The notes under the pieces are model-generated. The model did no database searches. It was not told the origin of the DNA and saw nothing but the letters and a program-made list of their open reading frames with translations. The position numbers were made by a program, and so were the translations under genes. Positions 29,701-41,735 of a stretch of 64,000 nucleotides of DNA are shown here, piece by piece; the stretch's first letter is position 1; the number at the start of each line of letters is the position of its first letter. Origin of the DNA: Monilinia fructicola (Eukaryota; Ascomycota; Leotiomycetes; Helotiales; Sclerotiniaceae); NCBI GenBank assembly GCA_008692225.1, contig VICG01000006.1, positions 222,001-286,000 on the forward strand, given 5' to 3'.

Positions 29701-30807
29701 TCACCTGGCGCTCAAGCACTTCTCAATGGCCAACAAAAACAAACCTAACTTGAACGAGGCACAAAAGAAAGCAGTTAGTCTTGCTGATAAAATGACCCAA
29801 AGCTTAATGGAAGCTGAAATGGATGACGATGAGCCCCCTACAATTAAGCTTGGTGATGCCTCCGTTGCTGCTCCATTCACTAGCAAATTGAGTAACGTCA
29901 TCGCCATTCCCAATATCATCCGTCAAGGTCGTTGCACTCTCGTTGCAACTATACAGATGTACAAGATTCTCGCTTTGAACTGTCTCATTAGCGCCTACAG
30001 TCTCAGTGTACTATACCTTGAAGGTATTAAGTTTGGTGACGGTCAGGTAACAATCAGTGGAATGCTCATGAGTGTCTGCTTTTTGTCAATTTCTCGAGCC
30101 AAGTCTGTCGAAGGTCTTTCCAAGGAACGACCACAGCCAAATATCTTTAACTTTTACATCATCGGATCCATCCTCGGACAGTTCGCTGTTCACATAGCCA
30201 CACTTATCTATATCGCCCGTTTCTGCGACAAGATCGCTCCGTAAGTCAAATTCTATCTCAACATGTTCACACCAACCGACAGCCAATACTGATACTTTCA
30301 TAGACGTGACCCAGATATTGATCTCGAAGGAGAATTCGCTCCATCTCTTTTGAACAGCGCTGTGTATCTCTTACAACTTATACAACAAATATCAACTTTC
30401 GCCATCAATTATCAAGGCCGACCATTCCGCGAAGCGCTTTCAGAAAACAAAGGAATGTACTACGGCATCCTCGGTGTTTCTGCTATTGCGTTCTCATGCT
30501 CGACTGAATTTATTCCCGAAGTTAACGAAAAGATGAAACTTGTACCTTTCACATACGACTTCAAAGTGGTAATGACAACCACCATGGTCGTTGATTATCT
30601 CGCATGTTATGTGATTGAGAAAGTACTGAAAGCCCTTTTCAGTGACTACAACCCAAAGATATTGCGGCCAGAAGACCTGATCAATTGGCTAGAGAGCAGA
30701 AGAGGATTGAGGATGCCAAGTTGGAGGCGATCAAGGCGGAGGAGGAAAAGGCACAAAAGGAAGTAGAGCAGTTGGAGAGAACACTTTTGGCGCGGGGTAG
30801 AAGATAA
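26715..30807 (+). CDS. spf1: P5A-type ATPase Spf1 (endoplasmic reticulum transmembrane-helix dislocase)
   Basis: ER-resident P5A ATPase which, from work on the yeast and animal proteins, removes mis-inserted transmembrane helices. Four exons: 26715-26769, 26824-27126, 27174-30240, 30304-30807. Landmarks: N-terminal MAPLVDNP; WPFAIIWPVFF; P5A signature PPELPMELSLAVN in TM4; phosphorylation motif CFDKTGTLTGEDL near residue 498; MITGDNPLTA near 734; AGDGTNDVGALKQA near 853; a charged C-terminal helix ending LLARGRR. Raw frame breaks: probable extra T at 26831-26833, extra A at 28116-28120, extra A at 29735-29739, and one missing base near 30677-30680 (probably a second G). Corrected length is 1308 aa, normal for the family. 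If the last break were real, the C-terminal helix would be replaced by an Arg-rich tail ending near 30766. Confidence 0.95.
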
Positions 30808-31705
30808 TTTGTGTCAAATTAGATACCATCCTTGTGGTAGAATGTACATTATAGATTACTCTATAGTATTGTAAGCGCTTTTTTGAATATCTTGCGGTTT
30901 GATATCAAAATGTTCGGGATCCGAAGTGATCATTGACGTAAACATTTCAGATACTTTTCTTCGAGGTGTGTAATCTTGAGGCCTCCTTATGGCCAAATGC
31001 TGTCTAAACCCATCCCCAATTCACGATTAATTCTTCTATATTACATCTAAATTGCAACCCCAATTACCGAAACCATTACCGTGATTCATACAATCATGTA
31101 TACCTAGGTACTCACGCGTAATTTCATCACGAGCCATCCGCTAATCCCAAACAAGCTCCTCATTCACGTCCATCATCAGATCATTCATCCATCTCCTTTC
31201 TTCATGGGGAAATTGAAGAATAGGAGGGGATGGGTAGGGTAGGATAGGAGAGAAGAGGAGAGGAGAGGATCCGGTACAGTGGAAGATACCAACTGCCGGT
31301 GTCGTCGCCTTGGTCCAGAATGTAGATTGTAGAATGTAGATCCTTCTTTCTCTCATGTGGTCGTTATGGCTGTCTACGACAGACGGCAAGGTTGACGGCA
31401 GTAGGGGGGAGGGGAAGGGGGGAGTTGTATGGGATTCGTTCTCGAGGTTTCGGGCGGTGGAGATGCACGCTTGGTTGTCAATCAGTGATCGGTGATCAGC
31501 TATGTTAGATTACAATTTATGATGTACAATGTACAATGTACAATTTACGGAGTACAATCTACAGGGCGGAAAAAGAAAGTTGGGATGTTTCTTGCTTGTT
31601 TGCTTGCATGCGGTCGGGTTGATGTTTATTGATCGAGGATATTGTACTGGAACGAGGCTTTGGAATTGGTGGTGGGGTGGAGCGTGGGTGGGTGGAGATC
31701 TCTAT

Positions 31706-31737
<32 letters not shown>

Positions 31738-33786
31738 TCGATTTGGCACTGGGGGGGATTGGACTCGGGCTGCTGGGGGAGTCGCGAGGGTAACCTTGTT
31801 GGGGATTTGCTCGCTTTGTTGCTTTTTTTGATGCGCGATGGCGTGGGTGATGGATGGGAGGGTTATAGGGGAGGGGAGGGGAGGCTAGTGCTAGACTGCT
31901 AGTGCTCGAGCTGGAGCTGGAGCTGGAATATCGGAGGAAGGCTGAGCAAAAGGAAAGATGCGGTGGAGAGGAGAGCGCTGGGAGTCTGGGATGGAGGACT
32001 ATCTTCTTTGAGTCTTGGGTTTTGGCATGCTTATGGAGGATGGGATATAGATGGGTTGGGGTAATTAATACATTGTATCTTCCCATGCTTTCCGTAGTGG
32101 TTTAAGTTACTAGTTGCTTTTTTCTTGTTGTGGGTGCTGCAGGTGATGGACTCGATGCTTGGTTTTTAGGGCTGTTGTTTTGCTGGCACGGTATCGATTG
32201 GTTCGAACGTTCACAACCACCTCCATGTACTTAGTATATCTGCAATTAGAATAAAGTTGCGAGCCGCCTCTTATCACCTCATGTTTTTGTTCTTGTCTTT
32301 ATGTTTTACCTCGCCTCTTTGCTTTTGCTGTTGCCTCGTTCTTCGAAATCTTGGGTTTTCTTGTCCTGGTGCTCCTCGCTCATGGCTACTCATACCAGTC
32401 GATTCTAGGTGCTAAATGGCTGCGAGCGGGTCGAGCGGAACACATGGATCTACCCGGCCCGTTGACAGGAGACTAGGAGCGGATACCGTTAGCTCTCCGA
32501 GCAATAGCTCGAACTAGTTCGATACCCGGATCCGAATATTGGGATTTGAGCGATGAGTAATGATAAAGAGTGACGGGAGATGACATACTCGCAATGTGGG
32601 AGGCAAAACATATGAAACATTACAGTATTTGAAATGGTTGGGGTGCCACTGGGTGGTGTATGCTGGAGTGGGTCGGCACTTGGATACAGTAGGATAAAAT
32701 GGGTCAGTGTACAGGATCCTATTCTGGGATTCCTCGGTACTTACAAGGGACCAGCTGAACAGCTGGGAGAGCTGCGAAGATGAAGAAAGGTACGGTATGT
32801 GCCACGTGTGAGGGAGGCCCTGGTTAGATCCAGAGCTACAGAGCAGAGCTGAGAGATAATTTGGTGGTTGTGTACTGTACGGGAAATACGGAGTCGGAGA
32901 CTTGTCTGCTGTATGATCACCACGCTCTCCAAGACGAGAGAGTGGCTCACCCGCGCATCTTCTCCTCTTTCTGCTATACCGGCTCTTGGAAGTCGGATGC
33001 CATGGCCCTGGGTATATACTCCGTATTCACAAGTACAGTATCCGTTTTGGTGCGTTGATCGGTTAATTTTCGTCTAAAGTTGTCAAAATGAATTGGGGAT
33101 GGTAGAACCGAACTGAATTACTCCAGGGCTGTGCAATATGGTACAGATACAGCATAATTAGATGGCATTCTCGGGCTAAGGTATTATAACAAAGTAAAGT
33201 ATCCATATCGTCGTCCTATTGAAAGAATGGATAGTTTAATTCGATTCGTTCTTAACTTTGCTTAACCTTTGTTGAAGATCTTGTTATATTAGATGAAAAA
33301 AACTAATTCGGTGATTTATAAACTTCCTTTCTGTATGTGCAATAGCGTAACTCCATCTGTTGAATTTTTGATCACGTCTAGAATCGAGAATACCCTTTTT
33401 ATATATGGGTTGGGGCATGATGCAAGATGTGCGCAGCAAAACGGTTTATGATTGACAAGCCGGAATATAGTGTTTAGATCCCGAAAGTAAGGTTACGATT
33501 ATTGTCTCAAGTTTAATCACCGATATGGTGCGTACTAGTCATATAATATTCCCAAGATGAAAGAAATATCAAGGTGTTTACGTAATGGCTCAATACCGGC
33601 ATTCTGTCAATGTGTCAGACTGTCAACATGTCAGCATGTCAGGAGCAAAGGGGCTTCAAAAATTGTCATGAAGGCTTTACATTTCATAACTAATGCATAC
33701 ATCAACTTGGTATCTTTGTTTATGCTTAATTCCAATCACAAACTCGCTTGTCAAACTTTCCAAACCATCCGGCACTGTACATAACT
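30808..33786. other. Convergent intergenic region between spf1 and the SDR gene
   Basis: About 3 kb. I find no convincing gene. A 175-codon minus-strand frame at 31559-32086 is Ser/Pro/Lys low complexity built on CTTT and AGCTGG repeats. 31705-31739 is a CTTT microsatellite. A TACCTAGGTA palindrome lies at 31101-31110. Confidence 0.55.
31705..31739. repeat. CTTT microsatellite
   Basis: Eight or more tandem CTTT units. Confidence 0.9.
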
Positions 33787-34779
33787 CTATGCACCCAATG
33801 CAAGAATGCGTCCCAAAATTTCATCATCGCTAGGTCCTTCACCCCTGATGGATTGATAGGCAGGTGTAAGCACGGCCTGCTCGATTTCAAGAAACTTTCC
33901 ATCAGATACAAAATAACATCGCCCTCTCTGTCAGTGGTGGTCATCAAATAAGCAGCCGAGCGTGCGACGACTACAGGAGATTGAGCTTGGTGCGAGATGG
34001 CCTTCATGATGCCATCCAAATCTGGAAGGACTTGACTGGAAGTCCAGGAGGGGGCGAGAGTGTTGACGCGAATGGGCAAACCGGCGACTTTGACGGTGCG
34101 TTGGATGGATCTTCCGAAACCAAGAACACCAGCCTTGGCGGAGGCTGTTTGATTTTAATTAGTTTGGTCTTTTGATGATCGAATGGTTGAAATAGACTTA
34201 CAGTAGTCGGGAGCTCTCATGGGCTGCAAGCCGGTGCTAGATCCCATGAGCACAATGTTGCCACCCTCTGAGTTTTGCTTCAAGTAATGAATAGCAAGAG
34301 AAGCCGTGTTTACCACACTCTTGTAGTTGATATCAATAACGACATTGTTTGGTTCTAAGAGATCTCCATCTGCGTTTGACTCAAGAGACACGTAATTGGC
34401 CCGTGGACCAATACCGGCATTGGCAAAGACGTGGTCGATACGACCATGTTGCTCCTTGGCTTTCTTGAACAGAGTAGTAAGATCGGTCCATTTACTCACG
34501 TCGGTTTGGACGAATGAGAATGCTGGGTTTGAGCTTGGTTCGGCGGGTGAGTTGATGTCTGCGCTGACAACTGAAGCCCCGAATTCTAACAGAAGGTTGA
34601 CAGTTGCTAGACCGATTCCTGAAGAACCGCCTTTGATGTAACATTACATTAGTTTGGGTCCAACAATTTAGAATGTTGACCCGCGGATGCAACGGTGGAA
34701 CCGGCTGGCGTACCTGTAACAATAACAACCTTGCCTTTGAGGCTGGTGAAGTCTTCATCTTGATAATAATTTCAGACAT
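33787..34779 (-). CDS. Short-chain dehydrogenase/reductase (classical SDR)
   Basis: NAD(P)-dependent oxidoreductase; substrate not inferable. Three exons: 34779-34714, 34630-34202, 34144-33787. Rossmann motif VTGGSSGIGLA spans the first junction; FANAGIG is the NAG motif; the catalytic serine is in LMGSSTG; the catalytic YxxxK is DYSSAKAG, formed across the second junction; RVNTLAPSW follows. Two one-base losses break the raw frame: near 34763 (TTATTATC in the N-terminus) and at the AAAA run 33910-33913. Corrected, the protein is 284 aa and ends ILGRILALGA; uncorrected, translation runs on into an unrelated tail at 33726. The NAG and active-site order fit the fungal 15-hydroxyprostaglandin-dehydrogenase-like SDR group, but this is only a class assignment. 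Confidence 0.88.
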
Positions 34780-36751
34780 GGCGTTTGGGATTGTGGTTGG
34801 TGAATTAATCTAGATGGTTAGATAGAAACTTGAACGTTTGAACTTATAGGTGGAGGATCTATGGAGTTTTGAAATGGATGTTTTTGAAATGGAGATGTTT
34901 GGAGAAAGGATAGGAAGGGTTAAGCAATGCCCAAAGAGACGATTTGACAGCTGTTAACTGAGAGACAGCGGGGGCAATTGAGGGAACTAATTACAGGAAT
35001 TGCTCCAAGTAGTCTATGTTTGACACTTTATGCGGATCCCGGGGCCGGATCTTCTCCTGTACTGTACAAAGTACTGGACAGTACTGAGTACAAGTAGAGA
35101 TGTAAAGGTGGACCTCCCTCCAGTTAATCTATTTAAGATTGGTTTTCCTGCGTTGGAGAAGTCTATTCCAGGAACACCTTGTATTCCGGGCATCTCGAGC
35201 TTCTACATTCGCATTAGCCGACCAAACAAACATGACCGATCTTTAATATAACCTACGTATTAAGCTTTCATTTTATATCTGTGACCGAAATGGATACTGT
35301 AGTAGAGGCCAAGAGCAACATATACACATATATGTGAGTTGCTATCCTCCATTGGTTCAGGGGTATCCCCCACAAGTTTGTTATCATTGCTATAGAGAAG
35401 AGTTATTAAGCTGAAAACCGTTGGAGCCGGGAATTGAAGATGATGATGGCAAATGTTGCAGTACGCCTCTGCAGGTAGAATGCTGATGATGGACATGTTA
35501 GGTGGTCCGTGCATATACCATGATGAATGGTTCAACCTAATTGGCTATTGAGGGTCGAAATAGCTTTTTTAGATTTATTATATATAATATAATATAATAT
35601 CAAGATTAATTGCATTTTAATCTTTGGATTTCTCAAATTAGACCAAAAGAGCATATGATTCAAAACTACTAAAAGTTTATACATACGGATTCTGATAATA
35701 TATAATATATATATTAATTTTTTCAATCAAATCGGTAGAGATACTCCTTGATATTTCCAGAATTCTCATGATTTGGTTGGTCAAGAAGATCCCTGCTAAG
35801 CGAACGTGTCCATCTTCAGCATTCTAGGGATAATTCCCTTTGGGAAAGTTGGAAATTGGACGTTGTCTTTTATCGAGGTTGTTCAAAGTCCGATGAATTT
35901 CAGCAAAACTCAACTTCACAAGGCATGCTATCGATTGTTCTCTCCTAACTCATAATATCTTGGGCATCAAAGAAGTTCAAAAAATTTTCGGACAGGTGGA
36001 CGGGAAAAGACGCGACCGTCCCCTTTTGGAATAAACGGCCGAGCGGGAAAAACCGTCTTCCGTTCTACCGGGACAATGCATGGTGCGTGCAAGAGTCCAG
36101 GACCTCTAGCTAGGCCATCACACAAACTATTAATTCTTCAAGATCCTCCCAATCATGGATTTTTAGGAGTTAAGAATCGTGCACGGATATAACAAGTCGT
36201 GTTCCCGATCATACAGTACCGTACTGTAGATACTAGATACCTACTAATACCTACCACTACTGTACTGTACTATGATAGACTTAACCGAGATTTTAGTATG
36301 CCGAAGTCCTCCTATGCCTTTTCTAGGTAGTACCTTCAACGGAAGAATTCCCAGCCTACCACATCATCTGGGCTCTATCGAGTATGTGGATATGTTGTTT
36401 TGATCAGCCTTTTGGATTTCTCAAATGGTACAACTTGTTTTATATCCTACCCAGTCAATAGTACTAACCGGGTAGTGTAGCTTAAAATTTAAGATCCACC
36501 TAGAATGGTAATAATGGAAATCGTAGTTGATATTCGAAGTATCTACTAAGCCTAGTATGACTGACGACTTGTCCATCATTCAAATAATAACCTCAGTCAG
36601 GGCACTGATACTCCGTAGGGTTGGTTGTATCCACCTGACAAATATCCAGGGTAATTAGATTGTCGGGAATTTTCGAGCCTATGAAACGGCGCCTTGGGGG
36701 CTCTTGGTTGCAGCGAGATGAAGAGGAGAAGTTCTCTGGAATTTCTTTTAA
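34780..36751. other. Divergent region between SDR and rhodopsin-fold gene
   Basis: 2 kb without a recognisable gene. 35570-35725 is an AT-rich block (TATAATATAATA type). GTACTGTAC/TACTGTACT palindromic motifs cluster near 35055-35090 and 36210-36270. Confidence 0.5.
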
Positions 36752-38206
36752 TTGATTAAATATCGTCAATCACTTTTGGAGACTTGTACGTCAATGTTCT
36801 TTCATTCTCAGCCCATACCATCACTCGACTGTCGCACTGCACTGACTAACTATTGCAATCATGTCGAAGATAGCAGGGGATGGCGTGGCTCTATTCTGGA
36901 CTTCAATATTGTTTTGCTGGCACTATGTTGGATAACTTTTGCTTTGCGCGCGGGCGTGAGGTTATGGCGGAAAATTTGGGGTGTTGATGATATCGTGATG
37001 TTGATAGGTCTGGTATGTTGTTGCTCGAAAAAATTTTCTTCCCCGAATACACACATGCTCATAATTTACAGCTCCTCTTTACTGTTACGAGTTGTTTATG
37101 TATCGTGTGCAGCTTCTACGGAAGCGGGCAAAAGGCTGCCATGTTAACGGCCCATGATATAGCCCGCGGAACCAAGGTACATATATACCTATCATCCTTC
37201 TCGGAGATACTCGAGTAGAAATTCCGGTCTTGTACAACCAAGCTAATCAACGCTAAAAGCTCTTCTTCATTGCCGAGTTCTTCTACGCTTCTGGTGCCGT
37301 CGCAATCAAGTGTAGCATTGCCGTCACTCTTCTTCGTATCGCAGATACTCGTCGTCGTTATGTATATACCGTCTGGGGCATTATGATTATGACTGCCATT
37401 TCTGCCCTCATTTTCATGATTGGTATCGCCAATATCTGTCATCCAATCAATACCTTATGGGGCGAAGCAAATGGTACTTGCAATCTCAAGTTGAATAGTG
37501 ATGTTAGTCTGTTCTTCTCTGCAATAGAGATCGTAACCGACTGGGCACTGGCTATATTGCCCGCAGTTTTGTTACGGAACATTCAGATGAAGAGTAGGGT
37601 TAAGGTTTCTGTGGCTTGTATTCTTGGATTGGCTGCTTTGTAAGTTTTTGATTTTTGGATATCTCTAAACTGCCTTTGGATTGTCTTACTTGACTATATC
37701 AAAGTTACCAATTGGCTATATAGATGGCTAACAATCCTTACAGTGCAAGCTGTGCAACGATCGTTCGACTCCGTTATTTAAGTCTCTATAGCGATCCATC
37801 CGAATTCATGTATGGCACTGGGAGAATTGGTCTTTGGTCGGTTATCGAAGAAGCTATGGGAATTTTCGCCGGATCCCTTCCCGCTCTTCGACCTCTACTC
37901 TCCCTCCCTTTTCTCAACCTCAGCACTACTGGTGGCTCCGATGAGATTTCAGGAAATAAAATGAATGTTCCAAGAACTCAACAAAGATCAAAGCGTTCCG
38001 ATATCAACTTGGATACCTTTCACCAACTAGGTGATTCGGACGTAGAAAAAGATGGAGATGGGGATAGCCAGAAACACATATTGAAGGAGACGCAGGTTTC
38101 GGTGACGTGTGGGAATAGAGATTCTGCACCAGGAGAATGGACACAGAGTCAAGTACTTGGATGGAAAGCCAACAGAAACTCAACAAGAAATATATCCAAC
38201 TCATGA
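36752..38206 (+). CDS. Fungal rhodopsin-fold (Pth11-like) seven-helix integral membrane protein
   Basis: Plasma-membrane protein of the large fungal family with a rhodopsin-like domain, related to the Pth11 receptors; ligand and role unknown. Four exons: 36752-37012, 37072-37176, 37260-37639, 37744-38206; 402 aa as read. Landmarks: a first helix IVLLALCWITFALRAGVRLW, the conserved WGVDDIVMLIGL loop, LFFIAEFFYASGAVAIKCSI, LLRIADTRRRYVYTVW, TDWALAILPAVLLRNIQM, and ASCATIVRLRYL after the third intron. A hydrophilic C-terminal tail of about 110 residues follows. No CFEM domain is seen. The start is uncertain: in-frame ATGs lie at 36752 and 36794, but ATG 36861 (366 aa) would fit the family better and would come into frame if one G were missing just after it. 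Confidence 0.85.
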
Positions 38207-38552
38207 ATAATCCATACGGTTACTTTGTCTTGGGATAGCACAAGAATTCGCATCGAACGCGTGGCATGGTCAATGAAAGGAAAAGGGGGTGCGAAGGAGA
38301 TAATATACGAAGATTTTGTATGATATATATATGATACCTGGGTGAGATATCGTGTGCAACTATGCACACGCATCACAGAATAACCCCCGCGCGGCGTCAC
38401 ATTTGGTTTAAAAAGCATCTTCAAGGAGTTGGATTTGAATAGGATGTAACCTGGAATATGCTGGGTTCGCCATTTAATTTATGGGATGGGGGTGGAATAT
38501 TGGAAAAATATATGGATATTGGGGAAACGATATCACTGGTTATTATACCGCT

Positions 38553-38688
38553 GAGGTCGTCAAGGTCGTCATGGTCGTCAAGTTTGTCATGGTGGTCAAG
38601 GTCGTCATGGTCGTCATGGTCGTCGTGGTCGTCATGGTCGTCATGGTCGTCATGGTCGTCATGGTCGTCATGGTCGTCACGATCGTAT
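38553..38688. repeat. 9-bp minisatellite, unit GTCGTCATG
   Basis: About fifteen copies of GTCGTCATG with variants (CAAG, GTTTGTC, CGTG) in its first half and pure copies in its second half. All frames stay open through the array; I do not regard any as a gene. Confidence 0.9.
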
Positions 38689-38884
38689 TATTATTATTGA
38701 ACAGAAGGATTCTTGAATCGTGCTTGTTCGTGTCTGATGTATCGTATATTGATTTGAGCAATTGTGTGTTTTGCTTGTGGCTGGCTACCTACCTAGGTAG
38801 CTTCATTAGACTGAATTATTAGACTGAGGGTTGTTGGATGGATGGATACCACCAGGACGAGTACGTAAATTGGAATTGGTGATT

Positions 38885-38936
38885 TGCGCCACAGTAAGGT
38901 CAGCATGCGCCACAGCAACCTTATCATGCGCCACAG
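38885..38936 (-). promoter_or_regulatory. Three phased Crz1-type calcineurin response elements upstream of the TRPY channel
   Basis: TGCGCCACAG occurs exactly at 38885-38894, 38906-38915 and 38927-38936, a strict 21-bp period. Its reverse complement contains GTGGCGCA, an exact fit to the yeast Crz1 element GNGGC(G/T)CA. The array is about 720-770 bp upstream of the TRPY channel ATG, and the next upstream gene points the same way, so this is the channel's promoter region. Binding is inferred. Confidence 0.6.
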
Positions 38937-39502
38937 ATGATCTCACATCATACCTACATATTGATCCTGGCTTTGTTTATTCCCAGGTCGTCATACAACT
39001 CGTCCATCTTCTCCAAAATCTTCCAAGTATATCTTCAAAAATACACATCAAGAGAAGATTGATCATCGAGTCAATCAATCCTGTTCTCACCTGCAATTGA
39101 GACAGGTATGTCGATACAATAGAGGTGTAAGATTACAAGCTTTCCTGCATGCACGACGTATATGTTATTGCTACTTGGACCATCTAAAGGAAAGGAAGGG
39201 TAAAGCTCACTCGCCGAACAAAGTGCCCATTTGCCAAGTAAACACAAAGATAGACCGAAGGTTACGTACTAGGTAATCTATGATAGAAACCTGAAATTGG
39301 TCTCAAAGAACTTCATCATTGCATCTTCAAACATCAAACATCAAACATCAAATGATAAGTTGATTAGCTTCCTCGATTCTTTTCATTCACGATCCATTGA
39401 CATATCATTGTGAGAAGATTTCTCTTCTCTTTGTCGTTCCCTCTGGCTTCATATCCATCAATTGATAGTTATTCATACCTACTGGGTAATTATTGAATCA
39501 AA

Positions 39503-39661
39503 ATGGTTCAATGGAGGAAGTTGTTTGGTCTGGATGGAAGGTATTGTTTGCCCCGCAACCCCAACCAAGATGCGATAACTATGGATCTTCGTGAGGATAT
39601 AGTATGGAACTGTCGCATCAAGAGCGCAACATGGAGAACCAATACTAATGGAGCTGTATGA
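39503..39661 (+). other. Upstream ORF, or out-of-frame N-terminal extension, of the TRPY gene
   Basis: A 52-codon frame opens at ATG 39503 (context AAAATGG) and ends in TGA at 39659-39661, overlapping the TRPY ATG at 39658 as ATGA. It contains LFGLDGRY and QDAITMDLREDIVWN. Either it is a true upstream ORF arranged for termination-reinitiation, or one base is missing (for example a third G in the GG run of AATGGAGC) and it is the real N-terminus. Confidence 0.45.
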
Positions 39662-41735
39662 ATAGCGCAGATCAACATCTTTGGCGTGATGAAGCTCGTC
39701 GTCGTAAGTTGCTTTCGTTCAATATCCCCACTACATGAACCGCACGATTGACAACTCTCAGTTCTACCTTCATACCATGAAGATGAACTCCCCAGCGCAA
39801 TTCCACCTCTCGAAGTAACTAAAACCGCTCTGCGTTTACGATACCTTATCGAAGAGACTGTGCCATGTGAACTCGAGGAGGCAACTATTGTCTGCGCGCA
39901 TTCAAAGGTTATAACCAGGAAGGTTATTGCCGCAGCGAAGGAAGCAGGAGGCAAAAAATATGGAGCGTGTGTAGTATATGCGCTGTTGGTTTGCAAGAGG
40001 TGGTTTAAGAAACAGGCGATGCTGGAATTATGGGATGCGGATTTACATGATGTGAGAGCGATTGCTTGTGAGGTTATTGCGAAACAATTGTGAGTTTTTT
40101 TGTCATGATGACTTCAATGAAGGGAAGGCGAGATACTGATGAGTGATTCAGGATCGAAACGGAAGAAGATCAGGAATATCTCTTACAGGATATCCTACTG
40201 AAGAGATACGCGATATTGGTTGATGGGGAACAAACTGCGCCTGCGAATGTTATTGAAAGAGCGGTGGATCTTCATGCTTTACGTGTTACAGGTTCTTCTG
40301 GGTATCAGAAATGCGTCAATTACCTATGGAGAGGATGGCTCGTCCAAGATGAAAATGATCCTACCCAATTTGTGGATTACAAAAAGAAGGACAATACATC
40401 TTATTGGACTCATGTTGATCCGGATCGCATGCGCGCGCCCATTTACCAGAATGCTACTCAGATCATTTTCTCACTGGTCTACTTGGCTTTGTATACGGCT
40501 GCCATCAACACAGTCAATCCAACTGGAGATTTGGACGTTGTAGAGATCATACTTTACATATTTACCGCCGGTTTCATGTGTGATGAGTTTAGCAAGTTTT
40601 GGAAGGTTGGGAGATATTATATTGGATTCTGGAATGTTTTCAATGTAATTCTTTATGCGCTTCTTACGACGAGCTTGGTGACAAGGTTAATTGCTCTAGG
40701 CCACCCACTGGAAGATAATGATGGGCAGAGACAGAAGTACAATCAGCTTAGCTACAACTTTTTGGGTTTGTCGATACCTTTCATATCAATGGTTGGAATC
40801 ACATGCTAACACTCGCAGCCTTCTCCGCACCAATGTTCTGGATGAGATTACTACTTTACCTCGACTCTATTCGCTTCTTCGGCGCTATGCTCGTCGTTAT
40901 CAAAGTAATGATGAAGGAATCACTCATCTTTTTTGCTCTCTTATTTGTCATCATCATCGGGTTCTTGCAAGCTTTTATTGGTATGGACATGGCTGATAAC
41001 CATGTCGACTCTGCTGCATTCATCCTCCAAGCCATGGCCAATGCTGTAATGCAATCTCCAGATTTCTCCGGCTTCGATAATTTTGCCCCACCTTTCGGAA
41101 TTATCCTTTATTATATCTTTACATTCCTCATCATGGTTGTTCTTCTTAACATTCTCATTGCACTTTATAACTCAGCTTATGAAGACATTACGGATAACGC
41201 AATCGACGAATACATGGCCCTATTCTCACAAAAGACCATGCAATTTGTTCGAGCTCCAGATGAAAATGTCTTCATTGCACCCACCAACCTGATCGAAATC
41301 TTCTTTTTAATCCTCCCCTGCGAATGGTGGATGCCCAGAAAGCAATATGCAAAGCTCAACGATTACGTCATGGCAGTTATATATTCTCCACTCTTATTAA
41401 TAGCAGCATGGTTTGAACAGCGAAGCGCAAGGAAGGTGAAGGGGAATAGACAGAGAGGAGATGACGATGATGATACCGTGGAGGAATGGGAACAATTGTC
41501 CGGGGAAGTAGATTTTGAGGGTGAGGGATGGGAGAAAAGGGTTAGGGGGGTCAAACCGAATGTCGAGGCTGATGAGGCGACGGTTGAGGTTAGGGAATTA
41601 AGGAGAGAAGTTGGAGAGTTGAAAGAATTACTTCTGAAGTTGGTAAAGGAGAAAGACAGGGGTGGAAGTGGAAGTGGGAGTGGAAGTGGGAGTGGGAGTA
41701 AGAGTAAGAGTGGAAAAGAGAAGAGTAAAAAATAA
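39658..41735 (+). CDS. yvc1: TRPY-type vacuolar calcium channel (Yvc1 family)
   Basis: Cation channel of the fungal TRPY family; in yeast it releases calcium from the vacuole. Four exons: 39658-39703, 39762-40089, 40152-40765, 40819-41735; 1905 nt, 634 aa, with no frame correction needed. The cytosolic N-terminus has TKTALRLRYLIEE and ACVVYALLVCKRWF. Six hydrophobic segments follow from about residue 222 (SLVYLALYTAAI, ILYIFTAGFMCDEF, IGFWNVFNVILYALL, FLAFSAPMFWMRLLLYL, ESLIFFALLFVIIIGFLQAF, ILYYIFTFLIMVVLLNILIA), with the pore loop between the last two. The C-terminus is acidic, has a short coiled coil (EVRELRREVGELKELL) and ends in a Gly-Ser repeat tail encoded by GGAAGT-like units. Upstream lie three Crz1-type sites and an overlapping upstream ORF. 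Confidence 0.93.

Larger units (their letters stand above)
38207..39502. other. Promoter region of the TRPY gene
   Basis: Contains the 9-bp minisatellite, a TACCTAGGTA palindrome at 38790-38799 and the three TGCGCCACAG copies. No gene recognised; the 89-codon frame at 38831-39100 has no domain signal. Confidence 0.55.

Noticed and set aside
31559..32086. 175-codon minus-strand frame
   Set aside because: Low-complexity Ser/Pro/Lys sequence built on CTTT and CTGGAG repeats, with no domain and no coding-like third-base pattern.
38458..38822. Open frames through the 9-bp repeat
   Set aside because: All frames are open simply because the unit has no stop; no flanking coding sense.
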